Assembly: GCA_013407085.1 (NCBI GenBank)
Contig: JACCGJ010000247.1
Span: forward strand, 25,358-89,357
DNA from: Atriophallophorus winterbourni
Lineage: Eukaryota; Platyhelminthes; Trematoda; Plagiorchiida; Microphallidae
Length of the DNA: 64,000 bases
Reading direction: 5' to 3'
Shown: piece by piece, positions 1-12,600 of the stretch
Layout of the letters: the number at the start of each line of letters is the position of its first letter
How positions within the stretch are numbered: position 1 is the first letter of the stretch
Notes under the pieces: generated by a model
Database searches by the model: none
What the model saw: only the letters and a program-made list of their open reading frames with translations
What the model was told of the DNA's origin: nothing
Made by a program: the position numbers and the translations under genes

Positions 1-138
1 TGCCGTTCTTCTAGTACACTAGACACCAATATTATGGATGAGTGTTCGTTCGTACTATCGCCACCGCCTGTTCCTCCAAGAACTAGGCATGGACCACCCA
101 TTCGTTCACCTTCGGATTCACAGTTGAACTATACATTC
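1..138 (+). CDS. 3' part of a coding exon of an unidentified proline-rich protein
   Basis: Frame 1 is open from the first base of the window for 46 codons and stops exactly at a consensus donor (GTAAGT at 139-144), so this looks like an exon ending in phase 0. The peptide contains a PPPVPPRTR stretch, which fits the PxxPxR class of SH3-domain ligand found in adaptor and exchange-factor tails (known of such motifs, not proof of family), and ends near a tyrosine. No following exon was found before the ABCG2 exon at 6058. That exon also starts in phase 0, so joining to it is formally possible, although ABCG2 proteins do not usually carry such a segment. It could equally be an exon of a separate upstream gene. 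Confidence 0.45.
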
Positions 139-734
139 GTAAGTTCTAAAATACATTATGAATATTTCTCATTCGTTCCGTTGGGAATTTCGATTTGAAA
201 ACGTAGCCTATTATAAGGATAATAAAAACATGAATATGAATAATCCATTTTTCTACTTCATGTATATTTCCTGTGAATAGGTCGATTCAAAGTTCTTTAA
301 TATTATCAGGTATACATGGCATATATACAGTTAGAATTTCAAAATTGAAAATATATATAAGCTTGTGTGAATTCACAAATTTTGAGTCTGGGTCAGAAAT
401 TAATACTCCTAATATTATCCGTTGCTTGTGATACAACTGCTGTATGAAATTTCCACAATGGCTGAGCTCACATCTCAGAGACAAATATTTTAGCACGGAT
501 TATTAATTCGAGGCTCTCAAAGCACGATAAAAATGATGTTAAATGATCTCAGTCAGTCTGCTAAAAGCACGTCCACGTGCGAGATCAGAAAAACGTATTA
601 CGTTAAATGGATTTAATTGTTAACAATTATTGAGTAGCTGTTTTGCTCTGGCCACGTGCCATCCGGTACGGAGAGGACTGAGTGAGTGAGTGAGTGTTTT
701 GCTCTGGCGCTTTATGTAAAATATCAGAGTGAGA
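139..734. other. Non-coding stretch, nothing recognised
   Basis: AT-rich sequence after the exon donor at 139. A short GAGT tandem run lies near 680-700. I see no supported gene. Confidence 0.5.
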
Positions 735-893
735 ATCACGTGAGGTAATCGCGTGATGTAATGAGGATGCAATTCGGCCCCTGGTTTTCAAAACTGTTTG
801 TAGCTGTAGAACTTGAAAATTCATGCGATTGTGATGCACATCCATGGTCGACATCAACCGAAGGAGGCCAACAACAACGACAATGCCTTCCTC
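735..893 (+). repeat. 3' end of an RTE-like LINE (copy 1)
   Basis: The segment ending in CCATGGTCGACATC and a (CAA)n-rich tail matches the tail after the RTE-like coding remnant at 22.35-22.95 kb. A third, more diverged copy is at 9618-9890. It is 5'-truncated, as is usual for LINEs, and codes for nothing intact. Confidence 0.6.
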
Positions 894-2173
894 GAACAAA
901 GCCAATCAGGTTCTCACAAATGAGTTGCTAGGCAGAAGCATTTGAAAGATAAATTCATAAATTAGCTTCATCGCACCAAGTACTACCAGCTTTTAAACGA
1001 GTTCGACTTGGACTGGATTGAGCAGCTAGCGAACTTGATTAATTACTAATCGATTACAAAAAGAGGTACTTTTTCGATTTCTTATCATAATATTTCGAGA
1101 CCATTTTTAAAACATCTCTATACTTCGTGTGATGATACTATACACTGAATACGTGTTACCTCGTATTTGAATAATTCTGATATTAAGACGGCGAGGACAA
1201 CGTAAAATCCCTTTGTGCATTTCGTTGACGTAATTAACTCATTCACAGGGACACATTTTATAAGCTATCCAAGCGTTTAAATGCGACTAGAAAACACCTC
1301 ACACAGTCGATGATAAAGTGTTACTGTCGCTTTTAGATGCACTTGGCCGATTTGATTCGTATTCTTTACGAAGTTTCCAGGTTTAGTGCCGTTATGGTTA
1401 CGATAAATCTCTGTGTCCATGTTTAATGGGTTCAATTTGACCCGTGTGTGATTATGAGTACACATTCTTTCCGAACATAAATATAACTTTACTTTTAGTA
1501 TCTTTGAAAGATCAACAAGTTGCACGCTTACCCCTCAATAACAGTTCATAAACGGTTTCGGTTTGCTTGCCCTAATAAAGTCGACAGATTAGGAATTGTT
1601 TCAACCAGCCATGAAACATTTGTTGAATGAGAAAAACATTTTGATTTTGAAACCGCTTTAAGTGAGACTAGTGAAACAGACAATGGCCTTCAAACCAAGG
1701 TCAACCATTGAATGCTTTCAACGGATCAATTCTACGTTACTCATTCAACACACACGCAATGACGGTTTTGGGGCTTTCGTTCTCATTCATTCGATAACTC
1801 TTATTACAGCTCGTTTTGCCAGAACTGGAAGTATAAACTGAATCCATGCTTCAGTTAACAAATCCTAATTTTCCAAGAAATGGGCTGCCATGGTAGACAT
1901 TGAGACAGTACTAAGTTGAGATCATGTGTCTTAGTTTACGTTTACACAAACCGTAGAAATGTTTTGGTTGCTAGTGTGGTCAAGGTCATTTGATCCGAAA
2001 CTACATACAAGATAAGTGCCTTAGAATCCTGAGCCAGTGTGGCAAATGTCACTCTCCAATGTCATTTGTCAATCTCTGGTTTGCTAGCGGAGGCCGTAAT
2101 GCAAAGATTTTAACGGATCGCGTTACCGCGGATACAACCCATACTCTGGATCCGATACGTCGATGATACGTTC
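894..2173. other. Non-coding stretch, nothing recognised
   Basis: No open frame with domain-like content on either strand and no repeat I can match elsewhere in the window. Confidence 0.45.
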
Positions 2174-3160
2174 TTGATTCCGAAGAAAGAAAACTTAAAG
2201 GATGCGCACTGCCTACCTAATTGTGTCTTCACTGGAATTCAATTAACGAATGTGGTAAAAAGGGACAACTGCCAACCGTTTCTCGATTTGAATGTGCGAA
2301 GAACAGAAACAAGAAACATAGAATCGAGTGTATGCTGGAAAGGAACACACAGACCAAATTTTGATCTTCAGAAGGAAACACCCGTTCAGCCACAAGCGGA
2401 GCTGTCAGAACGCTATTCAACCGCACGAGAAACTCTACAGTACGCAGGAACGCAAGAAAGAAAAGGAGAGATATTTATTCAAACACATCCGGAAGAATGG
2501 TTATCCAAATAACTTCATCAATCGCAACAAGGATTCAATAATTCAATCGTATGAGAACAACATGAACACAACAAGATTAACACTCTTTTATATACAACAT
2601 ATATCGGAGATTACGGCAAGAATCCTACGCCCGCACACAAACTTGATTATACACTGAGAAGTCAATTAGCCAAAGTCAAGGACACGGTTGTTAAGGAAGG
2701 AAGAAATAACGTCGTACACAAAATCCCGTATTCTGATTGTGAGACAGACTGAGAGGTTAGAAACAAGGATACATGAACACAAACTGGCTATACGATGACA
2801 TGATCACAAATCAATAATATCGGTACACATGCATCAAGAAGGACACGAATTCAAATGGGATAGAACAGAAATTATCTCGAAAGGCAGAACCTGTCACACA
2901 CGAGAGTTTTTCGAAGTGTGGTATCCAACGTCACAATCAATCAATGAGCATGTTGGATGGGATCTATGGACCACTGAGAATACGCCATCAACGAGAGCAA
3001 GCATGAACACGAGCCAATCACAGTAGATGAATTCGCAACATAGCGGATAATTTCGAATGATACTCATCACCAAGTTGCTTCGAAAGAAGTTACGCTGAGG
3101 ATGTCATGTAATTTGGTGACGAAACGACCGTAATCAACTTTACCAGCTCAGAGAAAAACT
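2174..3160 (+). mobile_element. Penelope-like element fragment (C-terminal endonuclease region), broken
   Basis: Overlapping plus-strand frames (2174-2512, 2328-2657, 2829-3026) are frameshifted pieces of one former reading frame. The last piece contains HQEGHEFKWDRTEIISKG followed by a leucine/tryptophan-type block and SINEHVGWDL. This is the layout of the tail of PLE GIY-YIG endonucleases (TGH-x-F/W, a basic block, a terminal residue cluster). A second PLE remnant lies directly downstream at 3436-4345, which supports the call. The core GIY-YIG motif itself is not visible in this piece. The element is defective. Confidence 0.5.
3080..3140 (+). ncRNA. Possible hammerhead ribozyme motif in PLE tail (weak)
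   Basis: CTGAGGA at 3095-3101 fits the CUGANGA core. A possible stem II (GTCA...TGAC) follows, then GAAACG at 3121-3126 and ACG-AC-CGT as a small stem III ending in GTA. Flanking AAGTT and AACTT could form outer stem I, but the three pairs nearest the core do not match, so this copy is degenerate or coincidental. Confidence 0.3.
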
Positions 3161-3435
3161 ATGGCCTATAAATATCAGTCTAATGTGAGCTTTTGAGCCA
3201 CTATTGGATAAGGTTGGCACGACGAACCTGTTCAATCACATGTGCTCATACGCACGATGCATGAAAGTGTGATATGTTTTCACCGCAGAGACAGATTTTA
3301 ATTCAGTTGTACTTACATTTCCGATTGCCTTCCACACCTTATACACATTATTATGCAGAAAAATTGAGTTTAATTGGTCATGCCAACTTCAATCAACAGT
3401 GGCATACAAGTTCAAAGTTTTTTGGTATTTGAAAA

Positions 3436-3588
3436 TATTCGAGACCGATCGGGAGTCCATAATCATTAAAATAAAGTTTGCAATGAATCGGTTATAGCAA
3501 GTTTTGGTAACGTTTCGCTTCTGAACACAGAAGCTTCGTCAGAGCAAGTGTGTCGGTACTAACAGTGTTCAGGTTTTAATGGCATTTT
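3436..3588 (-). repeat. Left inverted pseudo-LTR of PLE
   Basis: This is the reverse complement of 4191-4345 with scattered substitutions. Outer ends share ATATTCGAGACCGATCGGG, and inner ends share the block ending GCATTTT. Confidence 0.75.
3500..3548 (-). ncRNA. Hammerhead ribozyme motif, minimal type I (PLE left repeat)
   Basis: On the minus strand: CTGACGA (3542-3536), a stem II of GCTTCTG / CAGAAGC with a TGTT loop, then GAA followed by ACGT and U, then ACCAA for stem I. The ACGT after GAA is self-complementary, the form reported for minimal PLE hammerheads that act as dimers through a palindromic stem III. Stem I (UUGCU / ACCAA) has one mismatch in this copy. All core nucleotides are present. 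Confidence 0.65.
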
Positions 3589-3593
3589 CTACC

Positions 3594-4045
3594 TCCATTA
3601 TAAGGGAGGTAGAACTATCCGCTCCGTATTAATCCATCTCAAAGATAAGACTCCTTTAGGTTGTGCGACGAACTGCATCTACCAAATCAACTGCAAGGGT
3701 TGCGAGGGTGTTCACATTGGACAAACGTCTAGAGAACTCTGCACTAGGGTAAACGAACACAGGAAACGAGTGGGAAAGCGACCAAGCAATCCCAGTGAAT
3801 ATCAATCACTGATTCGGGATTCGGCTCTAGCTGAACACGTGCTAGACACTGGACACAGCGTAGATCTTGATAACGTGAAAGTGATAAGACGGGGTGTGAA
3901 ATCTTATAGGGAAAGTCTTCACGCCGAGGCTGTTGAAATAACAAAGGCTGGAGCGAATGCGGTGAACAAGGTGGATGGGGCGGTTATTTCAACAATCTGG
4001 CGTTCGGTTTTGCAGCGGATTAGGATTAACGAACATCACACCTAA
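3594..4045 (+). pseudogene. PLE GIY-YIG endonuclease domain fragment
   Basis: The frame is open from about 3594 to the stop at 4043-4045. In order it shows a basic linker (KGGRTIRSVLIHLKDK), a cysteine pair in CIYQINCKGCEG, the GIY-YIG-like block VHIGQTSRELCTRVNEH, and LAEHVLDTGHSVDLDNVKVI further on. These are the paired cysteines, (H/Y)-x-G-Q-T-x-R signature, and TGH motif of Penelope-type endonucleases, which nick the target DNA for retrotransposition. The YVG/YIG tyrosine is histidine here, which probably weakens catalysis. The reverse transcriptase that should precede it is gone, so the fragment is non-autonomous. Confidence 0.7.
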
Positions 4046-4190
4046 TACGCACATGATTACGTAAGCAGTGTGTCGGCATCCGCTGACCTGAACAATTAAT
4101 AAACAATTAGGGATGAACACAGCAATTAGGAGGTGTGATCAATTATCTTGATCTCCCCTGTGTAGCTTCGTTAACTCAGGATTGGTCAAG

Positions 4191-4345
4191 AAAATGCTAT
4201 TTATACCTGAACACTGTTCGTACCGACACCCTTGGTCTGACGAAGCTTCTGTGTTCAGAAGCGAAACATTGCCAAACACTTACTATAACCGATTCATTGC
4301 AAACTCTATTTTCATGATTATGGACTCCCGATCGGTCTCGAATAT
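4191..4345 (+). repeat. Right inverted pseudo-LTR of PLE
   Basis: Mirror of 3436-3588. It begins AAAATGCTATTTATACCTGA and ends CCGATCGGTCTCGAATAT. Confidence 0.75.
4231..4276 (+). ncRNA. Hammerhead ribozyme motif (PLE right repeat), partly decayed
   Basis: CTTGGT (stem I), CTGACGA at 4237-4243, stem II GCTTCTG / CAGAAGC, and GAAAC at 4263-4267, then ATT and GCCAA, which pairs with TTGGT. The palindrome seen in the left copy (ACGT) is ACAT here, as expected from CpG loss, so dimer pairing is weakened. Confidence 0.6.
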
Positions 4346-6057
4346 ATTAAATACTTTATTAAATTATTAAATTGTACATAACTGCGACAGTTGGTTGGTA
4401 ATTAATATAGTAGCTCCAATCCATTTTTTATACTATATGACCTTAGAGTGTGTTTCAAAGTGTTGGTTTTCTTTGGCCATCACAAAACGATAACCACTTC
4501 TTGTTAAGTGTAATCAAGTACTGCTTCTCCCAACGCAACTATTATCGTTCAGCTTGTTCCTCAAATATCAAATTGTTTGACATTTTGAAATTTCCAACTG
4601 GTTGTACAAACGTATACCGGAAACCGAATTTGAAATCTCTTGTTTCTGTCTTTTGTGTATAAATCTTCAAAATCTGACTATTTAACTACCGACTATTGCA
4701 ATCCAGTAAAATTAATCACTTGCTGTTCGTTTTCGTAAATGCCGCCTTTCATAATATTGATCCGTTTGTCCTTACGCGAATGAATCTCGTACGCACACCA
4801 TGATGATGGCCTTAGCGTAACGGTGGGCTTATTGCATAACAGCTCCACACTCATGAGCTTATGCGCGTTATGCAGGTTGCAACATGTAATCGCGAGATAG
4901 TTCAAGATGTGCGAGATTCATGATTGAAATACGGTTAATTTGACGTGCGCGAACGTTTTATAAGTCGGTAAGTTAGATTTGCGTTCGATTACGTACGCAT
5001 CGATCAGAGTATCGATTAAGTTGTTGTAGATTAGAACATAAATTTTTCATGAATTGTTTGCTTTATATGACACTTCATCTACAAATTAGGCTATTCGTCC
5101 AGAGAGGCATGATCAAAGAAAGCCAACACACAAAAGATGCTAACATTCGAGTGTGATGCACTCTGTATATAACAGTGTTGACGAATAATAAGCTCCTTTC
5201 TGTCGATGAACTAAATATACAAATAAAAAGTTTGGAAAGGTTTAAAGCTTGAACTTTCTCTTGTGTAACATTAATGCCACGAATCGTTACAAATGGGAGA
5301 AGTCCCGCTGTTTTGTGACGCAAACGTTTCTGCCTATATATGCTATTGTTTATTACGGTTGCCATGACTACATTGATTTTTAAATCATTATGTCTGACGG
5401 CTTATCCCTTCTCACCTTGGTAACAAATGGTAACTTCGCCATAACGCGTGAATCTACCTCTATAATGAACAGCATTTGATGTTTCATTGTTCCTTATTGC
5501 ATAGAGTGAGTTATTTTTTTCAAACAATAACAAGCTACCACGAATTTCTGTCAAGACTAGTGTTTTTGAAGTCTTCTGCTGGACATCGAATTTGCATTGA
5601 ACATATACACCGTGGCATTAGTCGTTTTCTTGTTGAAGACGTGGAAAAATCATCAATAAAATAATGAGAAGCGAAGGTGATACACGTATAAGGCGCATCT
5701 TTAATTGGTCGTCAGATTCGCAGTAATAACGTGTTAAAAGCCATTGAATATAGAATCGAGTCAATTTTTCATAATATACAAAATTGTGTTGCTTGGCGTA
5801 TATCCACCGCACATACACTTCACTAATATTTGAATAAATCTTTCTCCGCTTGCATATCGTTGCACAGTTCCTCATCCTGTACGGTTGCATTAATCGATTG
5901 AACAGATTTTCTCTCGTAGTGTTGCATGTACAAGCTACCTTTTATTTCACGTAAAATGGTAGCGTCTCATTCTCCGTATGTATGATTACCATGTTCACAT
6001 GATCCCTTTTTTATCTTTACTCAATTCAATTTATAAACATGACTTTTTCTGTTCCAG
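4346..6057. other. Intergenic or 5' intronic stretch, nothing recognised
   Basis: Several short frames on both strands have no recognisable motif. First exon(s) and promoter of the ABCG2 gene may lie here or further upstream, but I could not identify them. Confidence 0.4.
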
Positions 6058-6635
6058 CACAAACCTTCGTACGTTTTAATTGCCAAAGAACAAACCAACT
6101 CTTTTGTGGTTGACGATGTGTTCCAATCAACGAAACAGCCCGTCGTGATGCCAAACGCCCAAGCTTACTCAGACCAACCTCCATCAGCCCAGCCAACTCC
6201 ATCCGCTCATCTTTCATCCGTTCACGTAACATTGCCTCAAAGTTGTACTATAGCTTCGGCTGCTGAATGTTCCCAAGCGCCATTTGTTGATTCTCAAAGC
6301 ACGACGCAGTCCGTTTGTTACGGTACACCTGGAGGTAAACCATCCTACGGACAGGAACACAGAGTTCATTATTCTCGGTTGGGTTCGGATGCTAACTCCA
6401 TGTCCAACTACAATGTTAGTCATGCAAACATAAGGGAGGATGGGAACACATTTGCAGATGGTACCGCCTCGTTAGCCGGCCATTCGGCCATCCCGTTTTC
6501 CGGTGATAGTGTGTACAGTCATCCTTCCACGATTCCGGGATCTGTTATATCATTTCATCACATATCATACAAGGTGAAACTGAAGAAAATGCCCTGTAGT
6601 CGACCGGTGACGAAAATCGTCTTGAACGATGTCAG
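6058..6635 (+). CDS. ABCG2: ABCG2 exon (N-terminal extension)
   Basis: Acceptor TTTCTGTTCCAG precedes 6058 and the donor is GTAAGC at 6636. The translation is rich in S, P, Q and T, then enters ABCG sequence ([10 protein letters not shown] ... KIVLNDV). It ends in phase 2 and joins exon 2 as a serine. The frame is open right up to the acceptor, so coding sequence probably continues upstream. Confidence 0.75.
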
Positions 6636-9600
6636 GTAAGCCCAACCATTATGATGGTTAGACACCATGGACCGTACTTGTTTGGTCGCCAAAGGCTTTG
6701 AGTTCACAAGGTCGTGACAGTCATCAATGGTTTTGACAATAAACTATGAATTGATTGAACACTATTTCTTGTAATCGGCACGACTCTGATCAGCGATAAC
6801 CCTCGTGTCAAACTGAGAGCAACCTATATCCTTCAATGAATATAAATCCCTTGTAGATAAAATTAACCATAAATCCGAGGTGCATCAAGGTGTATGATGC
6901 TTAACCCAGCTTTCTGTTTACCCAATTGTAACATGACTACGAACAATAGTTGGGCATATAACTGTGACGCCACTATGTCATGTGTAGCTTGGTACTGAAG
7001 AAACAGAAGAAGCAGTTCTATGTATCACAGTGCTCTCATTAGCAGTTGACAAGTTTGAGTGAATGTCATTCGAAGGTAAATTATTTCAGGGAAAACAGAC
7101 ACGAACCGAATAAAAATATATTCTACAATTTAGGTGAAAATGTGGCAACACCAACAATAATTGTGGGTACACAAGTTCTTAGATTCTCTCTGCGCGTGAC
7201 GTGCTACGTATGGGATGATTGTGTATTGAGTATTTTGCATATTGGGTAGGGTCTCTCCTAATTATTCGATGGTTAAAGACGAACAAATTTTGGTAAGTTG
7301 TCATGTCTGCACACGGCTTAATTTTGAATGTCCAGAACTAGCTTTGTTGACCGATGATAGATTCGCTGCATTACGGTGATTTCCTTGCTTAGCCATGAAG
7401 ACCATGTTTACGTAGCATATACAATGACTGGCCTCAAATACACATGTCTGATCCTTAGGAATTTTAGAATGGATAATTCTCTAAAAGATTCATAACACAT
7501 GATGCTTTTATGTATAATGCGCTTGTTTGAAGTGAGGACTTAAAGCTAGAGCCTATTCATGTGGTTAAATCCTTTTCTTTACTGGTCTTCAAATTAGCAA
7601 ATTGCATGATTAATTTACAAAAAACCGATACAACTGAGTTTACAAATCTACGTGGAGTTGGTTTTCGGTGAAGTCAGTTTGTACAAGCAAAATATCCCAG
7701 AACGTGTGTTGCTTCCAATCACAATCAGCAAACAAATTCCAAACCTGGGTTACTCTATATGAACGCTTCCAATATGAACGCTGATGGTACCGAATTCTTC
7801 TAAAAAATACCCTAATTGAGTAAACGTTCATAATGCAATTAAGGTGGGAATGTGGTATCTCATGACTTGGCATATGCCTAAATATATTCCAATACCTTGC
7901 GCAATTTTAGTCAAGTTAGATTAATTCAAATAATCGGGATTGTGCCTCACTAAAAATGTTTAGATTTACAGCTTATATCATTGTCGTCAACCATTTCCTA
8001 TTCCCACTATGATTGAACGTCGACATTCGACTATGTTGGCATCTGGCCAAAACTTGACACGTGCAAGAGATCTACAAATCTATGTTGCTAATAATCTAGA
8101 TTAAGTGAAATCGCATGTTCAGCTCGAAACCTTGCTAGTCACTTGACATTCTTCATTTTTCTTATTTGAATTGATCTTTTTTTACTATCTATTGGTATTT
8201 TCAGTGGTATTCTACGCCCAGGGTTGAACGCTATCATGGGTCCAACAGGAAGCGGGAAATCTTCGTAAGTTATGATCTGGAAATTAGTGTCAAAAAAATC
8301 AAAAAGTATCCTTAGTTCCTTTATTTTGGTTGATCCAGACTTTTGGATACGTTGGCTGGACGAAAAGATCCCAAATATCTTAGTGGCCGAGTTCTCGTGG
8401 ATGGTGTTCCCCAGCCGAAGAATTTTAAATGCATTTCCGGCTACGTTGTACAGGTAGGGATAAATGATGTCTCCTTTTAATCGCATAAACTCATGTTCAA
8501 CTCATCTCGTTTCAATTTCTGAATAAGTTGATCGATTTCCATATACAAATCTTGATTCTGTCTTTAGATTCTTGACAATTTTATCAGGATTTTAGGAATA
8601 CAGTCTTCAGATTAATAATTAGTCATGTTAGCTAAACAACCAGCGTGCCTAGCTTTCACGCCAAAATGAGATTTTCAGATGAGTGACGGTGTTTCCTATT
8701 ACTATTGTTTGATTCGCCTAATTTCATCTTATTTTATTATGTCATTTGGAACCTTCTCAAGCACGGTTTCTCGCTAACATAGTAGAAATAAGCATAAGCG
8801 GACCGTTTGGCTTTTTCTCTTAATGGGTCATTTCACATCAAATGGTCGTATTTATCCAGAGCTGTCAAATTTATGAGGTTTCACTATTTTTACTCATTTA
8901 CTACTTAGATAAGAGCGCTTAAAGTGTCTCGTCAAAGTATGAAGCTCACGCGTAAAGTAGATTTAGTTAATGAGGAGTATTTGCCTGAGCCTTATCTCAA
9001 TCAGTTATTTACCCAGTCTTTGTCATTGATTTCATTTTGATTTTCTCAGGTGCTTGTACTTTAATGAACGCTTGTTTGCAGAGTCTGACCTCAAATCAGA
9101 CTAAAATCACTCCTTAATGTTTGGTGATTTGGAAGACGTGAAATAGTCCACATGATGTGATTCTAAACCAATTTGGATAAGGCTGATACGGCAAAACCGT
9201 TAAATTACGTGCAACAACAAATGTAAGCATACAGATCCTAAAAGTACTGTCCCTCCCATGGTGAGTGCAAACAGCACGAAACCGGTAGTGTATGCAAATG
9301 AGTATTTTTGTTCGTGGTCATGGGTTTAACCATATCTACATGCGTTTCGGCACATGTGATTGAACGGTTTCGTCATACCAACCTTACTCTGGTTTAAAAT
9401 TGATACTTACGATCGTAGGCAAAATAACCACAACAGCCTAAATCATATTAAAATCATATCTTGCGTACAGTTTCATGCAAGTACAACAAGCACTCTCTGT
9501 GGGCCACTGACTATCCTCTTAGTATATAATATTCATATTCCAAAAGATATAATTTATGGAATGTTGAAATCAAGATTAGGGCGCACTTATGGTACAAAGA

Positions 9601-12600
9601 CAGTTACCTAAATTATTTCAAAGCTCTTCACAATGGCCTTACGAGTTATGAAGAACTGGATCTTGACCGCTCAGTCTGTAGGCTGTTGATCGTATGTCAC
9701 AGCGTCAGCGTGCCACTGGCATTGATCGACCGAGTATGCCTATTGCTGTGAGCGCGGCAGGATGGATTGTTCCTCTTAAATCGGACTGTTTTGTCACATG
9801 AAATGTTCTTAAGGATTAAACTATCATGTGCTTGTGATGTACATCTCTGTTAGACGTCGACTGAAGAAGGCCAAAAACAATGTTATGCCTCTTCAAATGT
9901 CAGACACTGATTCCATGCAGGTCATTGTTGAGGCTTCGCTGCAAAATCTAGAGCTTCGTTGAACCAACGCTTTCCATAAACTTCAATTTTTTTGAATTTA
10001 TACGTTTGTGAATTAACTGCTTTACCTAAACGTTCATCAAAATCCCCGGCGTCTAAAACGAGACTGTGTATGAATGTTGAGTTTCGTTGCAACCACCAGA
10101 GATCTAACGCTACCAGAGATTTAAAAATTATTCCTTCATTTTAAACTCACTTTGGATGTATTATAACTTTTATTATGAAATCCATATAGCACACTAATTG
10201 TTCATTAATGTATATTACGTTCCTTTTCGTGCTTTTCCAAATCGGGTGACATAATGTAGTGTTCATGATTTCTTGTAAGTTTAACTGGTCAATTAAGTTA
10301 AGGCGCTCAAACTATATGTTCAAGCTGTGTGAAACTTAGCTAAAATGTTATTCCACGGTTAGAGACTCATATATTTTTCATATATTTTTTCCTATATGAA
10401 GGGATGGATAAAGAACCATTCAGTGTAGGGAGTCTTCATGTGCAAGAAACATGAAACTTTCAATCTCAAAGTGGTTTTAGTGGAAAAATTCGGTATTGCT
10501 CTTTATAAACCAGATACTCACACTGTGAATAGGTCCTAATTTTTCTATTTCTTGATTTATCTCTTATGGGAGCATTTAATTAATTCATCAGCCGAGGTTA
10601 ATTTTTTTAACCACAAAGAAATTGCAATACAATTAATTTTTAACGTGCTCTCAGCAATGTGATAATATTTATCCGTAGATCTACCGTGATCTAATTCAGA
10701 CTACTGTTCTGTGTGTGTAAGATTCCTGACTCGACGTATTATTTATAATTATGAAGATGATAGCACCATTTACAATTTCTACCGTATCTTTGCTTCGACA
10801 ATTAAACCGTTGGTTCAACGACACTGATCATAAGACAAAAGCAATTTCAAAATCGCATTAAAACTGTAAGCGGACTAGCACTTTTGTCAACATATAATAC
10901 TATTAAATTGGTGTGTTTAAAGCCTTGATATTATTGATTACTTGAGAAGTTTGTGAAAAATATTTAGAAATATTTCGTTACTTAACGAGATCGTGTGCTT
11001 TCGGAATTGATTCCGCTTGGCTGGTCTTATATCGGATATTACGTTAGTGCTATGTTAGTTGGTTTCCTATCGGAGGGAATATTGACAATCGTGTCGATAC
11101 ATACTTTCTCTCGTGTGCTCGTTCCGCTGTTGTTTGTGGATGCCTCGATGATATCCAAGGATTTTGATAAATCTAATAATCTTTCAATTGTCCGAGTGTG
11201 ATTTACAGTCGTGTTCTCTCTTGAGTATAAATCTTGAATGTTTTTATTTATGCACTTCCATAATTTATGCTTGAACCAGAAAATATATTACATGCAACGA
11301 GATATTCGGTTGCTTGATTGGCATATTGTTTTTAAACGTTATATTAAGCTTCGTCAGCAGATTAATAATTTTTCTATTCTCTTTTAGGATGATATCGTAA
11401 TGGGAACGCTGACCATTCGAGAAAACATGCAATTTTCCGCTGCCCTTCGAATGACTGGCAAATGTTCCCGCTCGGAGAGGAAACGTAAAGTCGACGAGAT
11501 AATTGAAGAATTGGGACTGACGTCGGTGGCTGATAGCAAAGTAGGTCTCAACGTATGGGTGAATTGTGTGATGAGGCCATTAGATTTGTTGCCTGATTGT
11601 CTGCATGACTCTTCAACATAGATTGTTTGGTGGGGTTTTCATTAAATATCGGTGAAACAACAATAGGATTTCGGATTATCTGTGCCGGCCAACCTTCCGT
11701 AGAATGTCGCAGACCTTTGAATATCACATTTGATAGTCGGTGTAATATCTTTCAAAAAGATTAAGCCTTGGCAGTCACCAATATTCATAGTGTCTGACGT
11801 TTTCTCTCCAAGCTCAGCTTACATTCAGTGACGCCTCGATGAACTTATTTGCATGAATGATTGAAATGTTTTGAACGAATTGCAGTTATTTTGAGAAATT
11901 TCGTACAGATTCCGCAATGAGTCTCGCTGCAGTCATCCATTCTGATTTGGACTTCGACGATAATATTTTAAAATTGTTTACTCTTTTCACAATGTGCATT
12001 TTACAATGTCTAATAGGTCATTGAGAATAAAACAAAAACCGTCAAGCCTGGTAGGTTCAAATGATGAGCATCTTAAACAATTTGCTGAACAGGCATGCAA
12101 AGCAATTTCTTAAAGTGTAAAAATTCATTTACTCTTGGTAGCTGTGACGTCACAAGTTTCTAAGTGGATCTCGTGAACATCTTCGTTGTTAGAACATCAT
12201 TGTACGCCCCTGATTCCTAAAATGTTGTTTCGTTTCAGTTGATATCAGAACGCTAAAATAATTCAAATTGTTGCGTCGCTCTCATACCGCGTAGTCATAC
12301 TTCATAGCCGGTTTCTGGCTGTTTGCTGTCATTAAGTGGAGGCAGAAGGATCAATTTCAGTGAGCCGCACAGCAGCGGGAATGTAGTAAACAAAGTTATA
12401 ATTTAAAGCTACTGTTAATAGAGTTCGGACAAAATCACAAACTGATTCCTGACCAAGCGCTCGAAGCGCGTATAAACGAACAACATATTGTGGTGCTCAT
12501 ATCCACTTCAATTACACACCACAATCAGATTACTGACTATTTGATGTCATCAGGCGGAGACAGTGAGATCAGATTTAGTGAGCCTTGAAACAGATGTAAA

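Larger units (their letters stand above)
3436..4345 (+). mobile_element. Penelope-like element remnant bounded by inverted terminal repeats with hammerhead motifs
   Basis: Two ~154-bp repeats in inverted orientation (3436-3588 and 4191-4345) enclose a plus-strand frame for a PLE endonuclease domain. Both repeats contain the hammerhead core described separately. PLEs are known to carry pseudo-LTRs in direct or inverted order and hammerhead ribozymes within them, so the structure fits that group. The reverse transcriptase portion is absent, leaving an internally deleted copy of about 910 bp. Confidence 0.65.

Noticed and set aside
8139..8486. 115-codon minus-strand frame over ABCG2 exons 2-3
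   Set aside because: Antisense shadow of exons with clear Walker A and Q-loop sequence.
11340..11375. CTGACGA on the minus strand near TTCGTCAGCAG as a hammerhead
   Set aside because: No GAAA follows at stem II distance.
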